Shown piece after piece: positions 47,645-55,948 of a stretch of 64,000 bases of DNA (its first letter is position 1; every line of letters starts with the position of its first letter). The DNA is from Rothia sp. P100. Its GTDB lineage: Bacteria > Actinomycetota > Actinomycetes > Actinomycetales > Micrococcaceae. The notes below the pieces were generated by a model, which had not been told where the DNA came from, did no database searches, and saw only the letters and a program-made list of their open reading frames with translations. The position numbers and the translations under genes were made by a program. The stretch is taken from contig NZ_JAMAYG010000001.1 in NCBI RefSeq assembly GCF_023712425.1, positions 744,001 to 808,000 on the forward strand, in the 5' to 3' direction.

Positions 47645-48466
47645 ATGTCCCAAGATTCTAACCGTCCCTCTCCTAACAGTTCCAGCGACTGGGAGGCAGT
47701 ATTCAACGACGCTGATCCCACCCGAGTGCTCCCACCCTACTCATCAGAGCACGGTGCTAACGCAAGCAGCCCGCAAGCTGCCGATTCATCGGTCTCAGCG
47801 GTGCGTTATCAACCCGAACTTGCCCCTTCTGCTGCGGAGTACTCTGCACCTGCTGCCCCTACCGAGGTGCGGAGTTCGGGCTCAGCTCAGAGGGCAGCCT
47901 ACAGCACGGTCGAGGCACCAGCTCGTCGCAAAGGCAAATTGACCCCCTACCGAAGAGTTCAGTTCATCCCAGCTTTCCTGGGTGCTCTTGTTGCTCACGG
48001 CATGCTCACCCTGCTCTTTCAGTTGGCAGCCCCTCTTTTAGTGGCTGCTGGGCTGAAAAGCTATGACACCCCAACCCTTGTAGCTCTCGACCTTTTCAAC
48101 GCCGATGCTAGAGCGGCAGCCCTTCCCTGGGCCATCTTCCTTGGGATTTGCTACGTATTTGCTTTCCTTGCAGCAGGCTATACAGCTGCACGTATGAGCG
48201 GGGTAGCTCCGGCAAAACAAGCTCTAGGGGTCCTCATGATGACCTTGTTGGGCATACTACTGGGCTCAGCCATCGCTTGGCTAGCATCCCTAGCAAACGT
48301 AGATGTGCAGCCGTCTTTCGCCGGCCATCTTTTCATGGAGCAAGACTTTGCACCTGGGCTACTTACCCTACTCAGTGTGCTAGCTATCGCTTTCTTCGCA
48401 GCCTTGATGGGGGCCTTGATGGGCCCGTCCTACCACCGCAAATTAGAGAATAGCTGGAGCGAATAA
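47645..48466 (+). CDS. membrane protein with disordered N-terminus
   Basis: A 273-aa protein I cannot assign. The first 100 residues are Ser/Pro/Ala-rich and polar; then come four hydrophobic helices (about 113-140, 160-185, 198-220, 236-258), with an amphipathic loop between the third and fourth. It lies 44 bp after the acetyltransferase and may be co-transcribed. Confidence 0.6.
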   Translation: MSQDSNRPSPNSSSDWEAVFNDADPTRVLPPYSSEHGANASSPQAADSSVSAVRYQPELAPSAAEYSAPAAPTEVRSSGSAQRAAYSTVEAPARRKGKLTPYRRVQFIPAFLGALVAHGMLTLLFQLAAPLLVAAGLKSYDTPTLVALDLFNADARAAALPWAIFLGICYVFAFLAAGYTAARMSGVAPAKQALGVLMMTLLGILLGSAIAWLASLANVDVQPSFAGHLFMEQDFAPGLLTLLSVLAIAFFAALMGALMGPSYHRKLENSWSE

Positions 48467-48651
48467 ATCATAAATGGTGCCCTAGGGGACACCAGCCCTT
48501 CACACTATAGTTCCCAAAATGGGTCGCCGCTATTTTTGCCTGTAAAATATTTCAAGAGTAAAGAATAGAGAAGATGGCCCCAGTGACACCAATACACGGC
48601 GGAGCTAGGGGTGAGGCTGTCAGAGACACATCACAAACGAAGTAGGTAAGT

Positions 48652-49365
48652 ATGAGCGTAGTACGGGTAGGAATTGTAGATGACCACGAGGTTGTCCGTG
48701 AGGGCATGCGAGCGGTCGCCTCCGGAGCCAGCGAAATTGAACTAGTGGCTGCAGCTCCCACCGCCGCTGACCTTCTGGTAGCTCTGGGCAGAAACCTTCA
48801 TGACCCGTCGTCGGCTGATTTGGGTAAACTCAAAAGGGACTGCGATGTCGTGCTTCTTGACCTTTCTCTACAGGATCGTTCACGTCCCAGCGAGAACGTA
48901 GACATCCTTCAGCGCGCTGGCATCAAGGTTCTTATTTTTAGTATTGGTGAGAACCCCGGCTTGATTCGTGAAGCGCTGAAAGCAGGTGCTTTAGGACTGG
49001 TTCGAAAGTCCGAGCCGTTAGAGCACGCTCTGGCTGAAGCAAAAAATATTGCCGACGGTAGAGCCGTGGTAACCAAAGAACTAGCAGCAGCTATCGATGG
49101 TGATCCAGAGTTCTCCCGGGCCAGCCTCTCCCCCCGCGAGCAGGAAACCTTGCGTCTCTACGCTTCCGGTTTTGCCCAGGTTCAGGTAGCCCGCCGCATG
49201 GGCATTAAGCAGTCTGCTGTGAAAACCAACATTGACCGTATCCGCGAAAAGTACGCCCGTGTGGGCCGGCCCGCCCCCACCAAGATTGATTTGCGCATCC
49301 GCGCTATCGAAGATGGTTTGGTTGATTCTATGGAAGATACTCAGAGCGCCCAGCGGTACCTTTAA
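48652..49365 (+). CDS. NarL/LuxR-type response regulator
   Basis: A 237-aa regulator. The receiver begins VRVGIVDDHEVVREGMRAVA and has the phospho-acceptor Asp in VVLLDLSLQD (about residue 70), later than usual because of an insertion of about 12 residues (RNLHDPSSADLGKLKR). The switch position is FSIGEN and the Lys is in VRKSEP. The C-terminal LuxR helix-turn-helix is LSPREQETLRLYASGFAQVQ plus IKQSAVKTNIDRIREKY. It is the first gene of a three-gene signalling unit. Confidence 0.88.
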   Translation: MSVVRVGIVDDHEVVREGMRAVASGASEIELVAAAPTAADLLVALGRNLHDPSSADLGKLKRDCDVVLLDLSLQDRSRPSENVDILQRAGIKVLIFSIGENPGLIREALKAGALGLVRKSEPLEHALAEAKNIADGRAVVTKELAAAIDGDPEFSRASLSPREQETLRLYASGFAQVQVARRMGIKQSAVKTNIDRIREKYARVGRPAPTKIDLRIRAIEDGLVDSMEDTQSAQRYL

Positions 49366-49529
49366 GGCACCACCCACTTCCGCCCTCCCTACAGCAAGGA
49401 AACGCCCTGTCTACCTCTACCGGTGGTGCTTCTCGGGATTTAACCCGTGCTCTTCAGCCATCCCGAGTCGAGCGCATACGTTCCTTCTTTCTCAAGCCCC
49501 TGTCACTAACCTCTGACCACAAAAGTCTC

Positions 49530-50753
49530 ATGGGGCCTAGTTCTTTCGGGCTCTACTGCTCCCTGGAAATCATCTATGCTCTGATCGCTACCGCCCTTGT
49601 CTTCCAATCCTTAGCGAATATCTCAGGGGCGTACGGGCGAGACTCTCATTGGTATCTCTTCCTCATCCCTGTCACCCTAGCTCATGGTGCCCTCCTGATT
49701 TTCAACGGAGTGCGCAAAGAAATTAGCGCTAAAGCGGTGAGTTTTATGCTGATTATTGCCTACAGCGCCTATATAACCTGGCCCTTTAGCGAAGGAGCCC
49801 AACTATCGGCTATCCCCTGGTCCTGGCTTTTTGGGACCTACGCCATGCTTGTTCCTGCCTTTGAAGAGACCTCTCGAGGCAGTTATCTTCACAGCTTCGC
49901 CATTCCCTCGTCCCTCATTGCCAGTTCCTTCGCCGCCCACTGGGTCACCGGCGCCCCCCTAGATTACGCAGGCCTCGCCAGCCGCGTAGCCTTTCTAGGG
50001 TTCTTTTGTGCCCTGCTCGCCGGGTTTGCTCGCTTTGCTCTCAACGCTGTGAGGGAATCAGACAAAACCTACTACGAAACTCTCTCAGCCCAGCTTCTGC
50101 TCAATCGGTCGAGGGATTACGCCAAGGCCCTACAGGATTTTGACAAACTGGTTCACGATAACGTTATGGCCGCTCTGCTCGATGCCAGCCGGAACTTAGG
50201 TGAACTACCTCAACGCACCCGCCTTTTAGCCCGCCGCGCAATCGCTGTGCTTGAAGAAGAAACTCTTAAGCTCCCACCTCAGCAGCCCATCACCTTCCAG
50301 CAACTCACCGAGCAAATAGCAGAAGGAGTGGAACCGTGGAACCAGCGCTTAAGATTCGTGCCGGATGTCCTTGGGAAGCACCCCCAAGCGTCCTCTGACT
50401 CAACAATGCCCTACGCTACCGCCAGATCCTTCACCTATGCAGTGACCGAGGCAGTGTCTAATTCAGCCCGCCATTCAGGGACTCGCACCACCTTTATCAG
50501 TATTCGAACCGAAATGAGGCGCCCTTTTAGGTCCACCCGATCCGATGAAGTGCGCCCCTATATTCTCTGCACCATCGCAGATAAGGGTCAAGGTTTTTCG
50601 ATGAGTGACCTAGATTTTCACCGCTTGGGTGTGAGGGTATCAATGCTACGCAGCATGGAAGAAGCCGGCGGTAAGGTCACTATCAATTCAGCGCCAAATA
50701 AGGGAACCACGGTTGTGGTGCAGTGGCCCAATGAGGAATCCAATGCTGGCTAA
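49530..50753 (+). CDS. NarX-like sensor histidine kinase
   Basis: A 407-aa kinase from ATG 49530. Six membrane helices (about 8-178) lead to a dimerisation domain with phospho-His in FDKLVHDNVMAALLD and a complete HATPase: N-box TEAVSNSARHSG, G1 ADKGQGF, G2 KGTTVVVQW. This ATG lacks a ribosome site; an in-frame CTG at 49407 has AAGGA six bases before it and would add 41 residues, leaving a 41-bp gap to the regulator. It should phosphorylate the upstream regulator. Confidence 0.83.
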   Translation: MGPSSFGLYCSLEIIYALIATALVFQSLANISGAYGRDSHWYLFLIPVTLAHGALLIFNGVRKEISAKAVSFMLIIAYSAYITWPFSEGAQLSAIPWSWLFGTYAMLVPAFEETSRGSYLHSFAIPSSLIASSFAAHWVTGAPLDYAGLASRVAFLGFFCALLAGFARFALNAVRESDKTYYETLSAQLLLNRSRDYAKALQDFDKLVHDNVMAALLDASRNLGELPQRTRLLARRAIAVLEEETLKLPPQQPITFQQLTEQIAEGVEPWNQRLRFVPDVLGKHPQASSDSTMPYATARSFTYAVTEAVSNSARHSGTRTTFISIRTEMRRPFRSTRSDEVRPYILCTIADKGQGFSMSDLDFHRLGVRVSMLRSMEEAGGKVTINSAPNKGTTVVVQWPNEESNAG

Positions 50754-51759
50754 GTATTACCAACCCAGTGTGCTGTTGAAGGTCTTTGTTGCGGGTAGCT
50801 TACTCATACTCACTGCCTTCGCTATCTGGTATAACTTTTACACAGTCATTACAGCCCCGCACTGGGGGGCTGTCCTAGGGGTCTACGTCCTGGCGATCTG
50901 CCCTATTTTTCTTCCCACCCACCGACTAGAGCTTCCTGAGTATCTCCCCCCACTCACCGTGGTCCTGGGGCTTTCCAGTGTGGAGATGACCCTAACCGCT
51001 ATCAGTCACTGCCTGACGTTCTTGCATCTTTCTTGGCCGCTGATGGCCTACACGGCACTAGCTTTGGGGCTCATTTTACGGCGCCGCAGTTTCTATGGGT
51101 GGCTTTTCTTCATCGGTTTCAGCATCCTGGTTCTGAGCAAGCATACCCGCTACTTCGATTCCCGGCTCATGCTGGCTACCGAGTTTATTATTCCCGTCTT
51201 GCTGATGCTCATCGCCATGATAGTCCCTCGGCAAATTGAGCAGGCAAATTCTAAGACCCAGCAGGCACGCGGTATGCGAATTATCGCTGATGCTGACCGT
51301 GCTGAAAAGACCGGCATAGGAGTGGTGTCGTCCCAGCGCGTTCAAGAGGTTCGAGCACTCACCGAAGACATGCTCTACCGCATCGCCTATAACCAAAGCC
51401 CGGTAACACAGGACGAGTTGGACAGTTTTAGGTTCGCTGAAGCTCAGCTGCGCGATACGATTCGCGGGCGATATATCGTTAATCGACAGATTTTGGATAC
51501 AGCGTGGCTTGCACGCCAGCGCGGAGTCAAAGTCGATATCTTGGACGAACGAGGCTCCAGCCTTCCTGGCAGAGTGGCCTCTGCCCTAACCCACTGCGCC
51601 GTTGATCTGTTTGAGAATGCTTCAAGCGGGACCATTACCATTCGGGCCTTCCCCAGTGATGACCCGTGCGCCGTCATGCTAGTGCACGATGGTAACTCTG
51701 AGGACGATGAACCAAGCGCAATCGAGATTTCCCAAACAGGTGACATCGAACGGTTCTAG
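50743..51759 (+). CDS. degenerate sensor kinase-like membrane protein
   Basis: A 338-aa protein from ATG 50743, overlapping the kinase stop by 11 bp. Six hydrophobic segments (about 8-175) mirror the layout of the kinase. The cytoplasmic part (RVQEVRALTEDMLYRIA, then VASALTHCAVDLFENASSG) resembles a dimerisation/HATPase region, but the phospho-His is not evident, G1 is reduced to HDGNSEDD and G2 is missing. It looks like a pseudokinase partner of the kinase; no function can be assigned. Confidence 0.65.
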   Translation: MLAKYYQPSVLLKVFVAGSLLILTAFAIWYNFYTVITAPHWGAVLGVYVLAICPIFLPTHRLELPEYLPPLTVVLGLSSVEMTLTAISHCLTFLHLSWPLMAYTALALGLILRRRSFYGWLFFIGFSILVLSKHTRYFDSRLMLATEFIIPVLLMLIAMIVPRQIEQANSKTQQARGMRIIADADRAEKTGIGVVSSQRVQEVRALTEDMLYRIAYNQSPVTQDELDSFRFAEAQLRDTIRGRYIVNRQILDTAWLARQRGVKVDILDERGSSLPGRVASALTHCAVDLFENASSGTITIRAFPSDDPCAVMLVHDGNSEDDEPSAIEISQTGDIERF

Positions 51760-51898
51760 ACACACCTTTTTGGTTTCCGCATAAATAAAATTTCATCACT
51801 TTACCCCTCAGAAAATTCTTAAAAGCAACGCACCTGTTTTTCCTATAACCTTGATTTTCCGCGGGTTTTCGGGGCGTCTAAACTTGTAAAGGAAACTT

Positions 51899-51927
51899 TT
51901 GTCAGCACATATGAGGACAAATAGAGA
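51899..51927 (+). promoter_or_regulatory. promoter of the candidate small RNA
   Basis: TTGTCA and TAGAGA are separated by 17 bp in an AT-rich stretch, upstream of the structured segment. Confidence 0.5.
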
Positions 51928-51933
51928 TTCAAT

Positions 51934-52253
51934 AAGTGGGATATGATGAAAGTGGTTCATGGGTGGTATTGAGTCGGGGGACTCAAAGCACCGGCGACGT
52001 TGGGGGACTGACCCGGAGCGTTACCCACCCAAGAACCCAACCAGGTATCTTGTGAGGATTGATGAAAGGTTTGATCCTACGTCCCGCATTTCTAGGGAGA
52101 TGATGCGGGATTCTTAACACTCTTCACACCTTGGCATGGTACCGCCTCTTGCCCTTGAGCAAGGCTTTACAGGCTTGTTCCTGTAACGCCTTACTTGAGC
52201 TCATAGGTGGCACCGAAAGACCCAGTCTGCTTTACGCAAACTGGGTCTTTTTT
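51934..52253 (+). ncRNA. candidate structured small RNA of about 320 nt
   Basis: This gene-free stretch has a promoter (TTGTCA at 51899-51904, 17 bp, TAGAGA at 51922-51927) and a strong terminator at 52216-52250. Between them are a long stem (51954-51966 with 52025-52037) enclosing a 7-bp TTGAGTC/GACTCAA hairpin (51969-51986), an 8-bp TCCCGCAT/ATGCGGGA hairpin (52082-52110) and a 7-bp TTACAGG/CCTGTAA hairpin (52167-52186). No credible frame exists. It does not match RNase P, tmRNA or SRP RNA wording. It might also be a 3' UTR of the kinase operon. Confidence 0.5.
52216..52250. terminator. bidirectional terminator
   Basis: A perfect 11-bp stem (AAAGACCCAGT with ACTGGGTCTTT, 13-base loop) followed by further T residues on the plus strand and GTCTTTCGG on the minus strand. 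It can end both the candidate RNA and the dehydrogenase operon. Confidence 0.9.
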
Positions 52254-52287
52254 GGGCCGATTTGCCCCGAACCTCAGGCTTCATTCC

Positions 52288-53619
52288 CTACATGTCTAGG
52301 AGCAGGGCCGGTTCTTCCAGAATAGAAGCAACATCGGCCAGGAACCGGGCAGAGAGATCTCCGTCCAGAATACGGTGGTCGAAGGACCCCCCCAGAGTGG
52401 TAACCCAACGCGGGATGACCTCTCCGCTCACTACCCAGGGCTTCTCTTTAATGGTGCCGAAGGCAATAATGGCAGCTTCACCCGGGTTAATAATCGGTGT
52501 TCCGGTATCAATGCCCAGGGAACCAATATTGGTGATGGTCATGGTGCCGTTAGACATCTCTGCCGGCTGAGTTTTGCCCTCGCGGGCGCGTGCGGTGAGA
52601 TCGTTGAGTGCTATAGCCAACTCCCGCAGGTTAAGTTCGTGGGCATTTTTGATGTTGGGCACCATCAGACCGCGAGGGGTAGCTGCAGCGATGCCCAGGT
52701 TCATGAAGTGCTTGATCTGAATTTCGCTGTCCGTCCAGGTCGCGTTGACCTGGGGGTTGCGGGCAGCAGCCCAGATGACGGCTTTGGCCAAGATGAGCAG
52801 CGGAGTTACCCTGATGCCTTCAAACTGGGGTGACTTCTTGAGTCTCTTGACGAACTCCATGGTGCGTGAAGCGTCCACATCTACGAAAATAGAAACGTGC
52901 GGTGCACTGAAGGAAGACTTCACCATGGCAGCAGCGGTCGCCTTACGCACACCCTTGACGGGGATACGCTCAATTCGATCATCGCTGATCTCTGTTGCCT
53001 GCCAGAAACTGCTGGGGCTTTCCCCGGGCTGAGTGGCCTGCGGCAGAGCCATATGTGCGGCGTAGCTGAGAAGGTCTTTCTTGGTGACCTGTCCTTGCGC
53101 ACCGGTGGGTGGAACATCGTGCAAATTGATGCCCATGTCTTGGGCCGCCTTACGAACCGGCGGTTTAGCCAGGGCATGGGAAGCAACATGTTTAGACGGT
53201 AGCGGGAAGGACGCCGCGGGCTCAGCAGAGACGGGCTCAGGGCGCTTGCGAGCACGACGCTTAACCGAGTCAGCCTTGGGGCCAGAGCCCACCAGTGCCG
53301 CCTGCTGTGCGCCAGCGTCCTTAGCGTCGCAAGAAGCAGGTTCAGTGGTAGCCGGGCTAGCGTTCTGCTCAGGGGCTGCGCCCCCCGCCGAGATAGCGAT
53401 AATGGGGCTCTCTACCTCTACGGTCTGCCCTTCTTCTGCCATGAGTTTCTCTACCCTACCGGCATAGGGTGAGGGCAGCTCAACCACTGATTTGGCGGTC
53501 TCAATCTCAACGAGGACATCATTGACCGCCACTGTATCGCCGACTGCGACCTTCCAGCTGAGGATTTCTGCTTCCGTGAGGCCTTCGCCTACATCGGGGA
53601 GGTTAAAAATCTGGGACAC
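52288..53619 (-). CDS. 2-oxo acid dehydrogenase E2, dihydrolipoyl acyltransferase
   Basis: A 443-aa E2 core protein. One lipoyl domain (1-80) has the lipoylated Lys in [12 protein letters not shown]; an Ala/Pro linker leads to the E1/E3-binding domain (about 140-185, [19 protein letters not shown]) and the catalytic domain whose end carries [10 protein letters not shown] with the active His. It moves acyl groups to CoA. It follows E1beta after 17 bp, with GTG 53619 as start. Confidence 0.94.
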   Translation of the reverse strand: MSQIFNLPDVGEGLTEAEILSWKVAVGDTVAVNDVLVEIETAKSVVELPSPYAGRVEKLMAEEGQTVEVESPIIAISAGGAAPEQNASPATTEPASCDAKDAGAQQAALVGSGPKADSVKRRARKRPEPVSAEPAASFPLPSKHVASHALAKPPVRKAAQDMGINLHDVPPTGAQGQVTKKDLLSYAAHMALPQATQPGESPSSFWQATEISDDRIERIPVKGVRKATAAAMVKSSFSAPHVSIFVDVDASRTMEFVKRLKKSPQFEGIRVTPLLILAKAVIWAAARNPQVNATWTDSEIQIKHFMNLGIAAATPRGLMVPNIKNAHELNLRELAIALNDLTARAREGKTQPAEMSNGTMTITNIGSLGIDTGTPIINPGEAAIIAFGTIKEKPWVVSGEVIPRWVTTLGGSFDHRILDGDLSARFLADVASILEEPALLLDM

Positions 53620-53636
53620 GGTTTAACCTTTCGTTT

Positions 53637-54626
53637 CTAGTAGGCAAAGGAGCGGTCAACGGCATCGAGCATACGGTCAATGCCGGGCACGTATTCTTCT
53701 TCGACTCGGGAGACCGGGTAGGGCATGTGGAAACCACCCACTCGTAGCACGGGTGCTTCCAGGTGGAAGAAGCAACGCTCTGAAATGGTCGATGCGATAT
53801 CGGAGCCGATGCCACCAAAGACCGGAGCTTCGTGGGTTACCACCAGGCGCCCGGTTTTCTCTACCGAGGCAATGATGGTGGGGAAGTCCAGGGGTGATAG
53901 GGAGCGCAGGTCAATGACCTCGATGCTGCGGCCGTCCTCTTCTGCTGCCTTAGCTGCGGCTAGCGCAACCGGAACTAGGGGCCCATAGGCAACCAGGGTG
54001 AGGTCAGTGCCTTCGCGCACCACCTGGGCTTTGAAAGGGTCAAAGCCGGTGTCGGTGAAGTCTACTTCTCCCTTGGACCAGTAGCGGCGCTTAGGTTCGA
54101 AGTAGATTACCGGGTCTGGGTGGGCAATGGACTTGCGTAGCATCCAATAAGCATCGTGCGGGTTAGAGGGGGTCACCACGCGTAGGCCCGGGGTGTGGGT
54201 GAAGAGGGCTTCGGGTGACTCGGAGTGGTGCTCGATAGAGCCAATCATGCCCCCATAGGGAATGCGCACGGTGACAGGGACGGTGTAATGACCCAGGGTG
54301 CGACCGTGCATTTTGGCCAGCTGACTGGTGATCTGGTTGAAGCCGGGGAAGACAAAGCCGTCAAACTGGATTTCTGCCACCGGTCGGTAGCCGCGCAGGG
54401 CCATACCGATAGAGGTACCGATGATGCCTGCTTCGCCCAGGGGGGTATCCAGCACACGGTTCTCGCCAAAGGTTGCCTGGAGCCCCTCGGTGACGCGGTA
54501 GACCCCGCCCAACTTGCCGATGTCTTCACCCAGGATGAGCACCTTGCGGTTGGTGGTCATTTCATCGTGCATAGCACGGGTAATGGACTTGGCGAGGGTA
54601 AGGGTTTCTTGAGTCTGTTCAGTCAC
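53637..54626 (-). CDS. 2-oxo acid dehydrogenase E1 beta subunit
   Basis: A 329-aa transketolase-like beta subunit. It shows VLILGEDIGKLGGVYRVTEG near the N-terminus, FDGFVFPGFNQI, the pyrimidine-binding region and the C-terminal THEAPVFGGIGSDIAS. GTG 54626 is chosen because GAGGAA precedes it and the alpha subunit stop lies four bases upstream; it forms the TPP sites with the alpha subunit. Confidence 0.93.
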   Translation of the reverse strand: MTEQTQETLTLAKSITRAMHDEMTTNRKVLILGEDIGKLGGVYRVTEGLQATFGENRVLDTPLGEAGIIGTSIGMALRGYRPVAEIQFDGFVFPGFNQITSQLAKMHGRTLGHYTVPVTVRIPYGGMIGSIEHHSESPEALFTHTPGLRVVTPSNPHDAYWMLRKSIAHPDPVIYFEPKRRYWSKGEVDFTDTGFDPFKAQVVREGTDLTLVAYGPLVPVALAAAKAAEEDGRSIEVIDLRSLSPLDFPTIIASVEKTGRLVVTHEAPVFGGIGSDIASTISERCFFHLEAPVLRVGGFHMPYPVSRVEEEYVPGIDRMLDAVDRSFAY

Positions 54627-54630
54627 GGTC

Positions 54631-55803
54631 TTATTCCTCTTCAAAGCCTGCAGTGTAGGCACGGTAGAAGGCGCGGTCGTCCTCTACTTGCTGGTGGGGT
54701 TCAGCGTAAACCCGGTCAAGGTAGGTCTCAAAGTCTTCGGGTTTGCTGTTCAGCACGTAGTCGCGCACAGTTTGCCCACCCTGTTTGGCCTCTGTTTCGA
54801 TCTCTTCAAAGAAGCTCTCTTCGACCCCGCGTGACCGCAGGTAGGCTTCTAACCTGGGAAGAGGGTCAAGGGGGGTGTAGGTCGCCTCATGGTCTTGCGG
54901 GCGGTACTTGGTGGGGTCATCGGCGGTAGTGTGGGGACCCAAGCGATAGGTTTGAGCCTCGATCATAACTGGGCCCTCCCCCGCACGTAGCTTATCCATG
55001 GCGTAACGAGTAGCAGCGTAGACCGAGAGAACGTCGTTGCCGTCCACGCGCAGACCTTCAAAACCGTAGCCAGCTGCACGGGTAGCCAGAGGCACTCGGG
55101 ACTGGGTTTCAAAGGGAACCGAGATAGCCCAGCCATTGTTTTGCACAAAGAATAGAACCGGGGCGTTATAGCTGGCGGCAAAGACCATAGCCTCATGCAC
55201 ATCGCCCTCGGTGGATGAACCGTCACCGAAGTAGACCGCCACGGCCGGCTTCACGGCGTCCTGGTTGGGGTCTGTCGCCTGGCCCTGACCGGTCTGCTTT
55301 TCGCCTGTCTCCGCCTCAATCTGAGCGTCCATGTTCAGACCCATGGCGTAACCGGTCGCGTGCAGCACCTGAGCTGCCAGCACCAGAGTGTAGGGGTGCA
55401 CGTTGTGCTTTTTTGGGTCCCAGCCCAGCGTTGCGCTCCCGCGGAAGAGCGGAGTAATTTCGGAGGGTTCGATGCCGCGTTCCAGCAGAGCGCCATGATC
55501 GCGGTAGGAGGGGAAGATGTGGTCGTTAGGTGCTAAAGCCCGGGCGGACGCCACCTGAGCGGCTTCCTGCCCACGGGAAGGCACCCAGAGCGCCAGCTGA
55601 CCTTGGCGCTGTAAGGCCGTCATGTCGTCGTCGAACCGGCGGGTGAGCGCCATGGTCCGGTACATCTCTTTGAGGTCGGTGTTAGTCAGTTCATCAGCAT
55701 AGGGGCTGAACGTGGGGTGGGTTCTGACGGTGCCGGTCTCATCCATGAGTTGTACGAGGTCAGGTATACCCCAGGGGGTGGCAGGGGTGTTTGCTTGTGG
55801 CAT
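54631..55803 (-). CDS. pdhA: 2-oxo acid dehydrogenase E1 alpha subunit
   Basis: A 390-aa alpha subunit from ATG 55803 (GGAG upstream). The TPP motif is FGDGSSTEGDVHEA ending in NNGW, and the phosphorylation-loop equivalent is YRLGPHTTADDPTKYR. An insertion of about 22 Gln/Gly/Glu-rich residues precedes the TPP motif. Heterodimeric E1 enzymes of this form act on pyruvate or on branched-chain 2-oxo acids; in actinobacteria the latter is common, so the substrate is open. It heads the E1alpha-E1beta-E2 operon. Confidence 0.92.
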   Translation of the reverse strand: MPQANTPATPWGIPDLVQLMDETGTVRTHPTFSPYADELTNTDLKEMYRTMALTRRFDDDMTALQRQGQLALWVPSRGQEAAQVASARALAPNDHIFPSYRDHGALLERGIEPSEITPLFRGSATLGWDPKKHNVHPYTLVLAAQVLHATGYAMGLNMDAQIEAETGEKQTGQGQATDPNQDAVKPAVAVYFGDGSSTEGDVHEAMVFAASYNAPVLFFVQNNGWAISVPFETQSRVPLATRAAGYGFEGLRVDGNDVLSVYAATRYAMDKLRAGEGPVMIEAQTYRLGPHTTADDPTKYRPQDHEATYTPLDPLPRLEAYLRSRGVEESFFEEIETEAKQGGQTVRDYVLNSKPEDFETYLDRVYAEPHQQVEDDRAFYRAYTAGFEEE

Positions 55804-55868
55804 GGAATCTCCGCGTGATAACCGGGGTGGTGTACCTATTAAGACTACGCCCGCGCCACCGTCATTCT

Positions 55869-55912
55869 GCCCAGTTTTTGCAATTTTTAGTGAAAATATG
55901 CAAATAATGGGC
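55869..55912. promoter_or_regulatory. 44-bp dyad in the dehydrogenase promoter
   Basis: GCCCA-N3-TTTGCA and TGCAAA-N3-TGGGC are exact mirror arms around a 16-bp AT-rich centre, 66 bp upstream of the E1alpha start. The shape fits an operator, possibly for an Lrp-type or similar regulator. Confidence 0.55.
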
Positions 55913-55948
55913 AAAGTCTCAGCTGGCGCGGGCCCGAAGTAAAGGAGG

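Noticed and set aside
52131-52325. Open frame of 64 codons in the candidate RNA region
   Set aside because: It crosses a strong terminator and enters the 3' end of the opposite E2 gene; there is no ribosome site.
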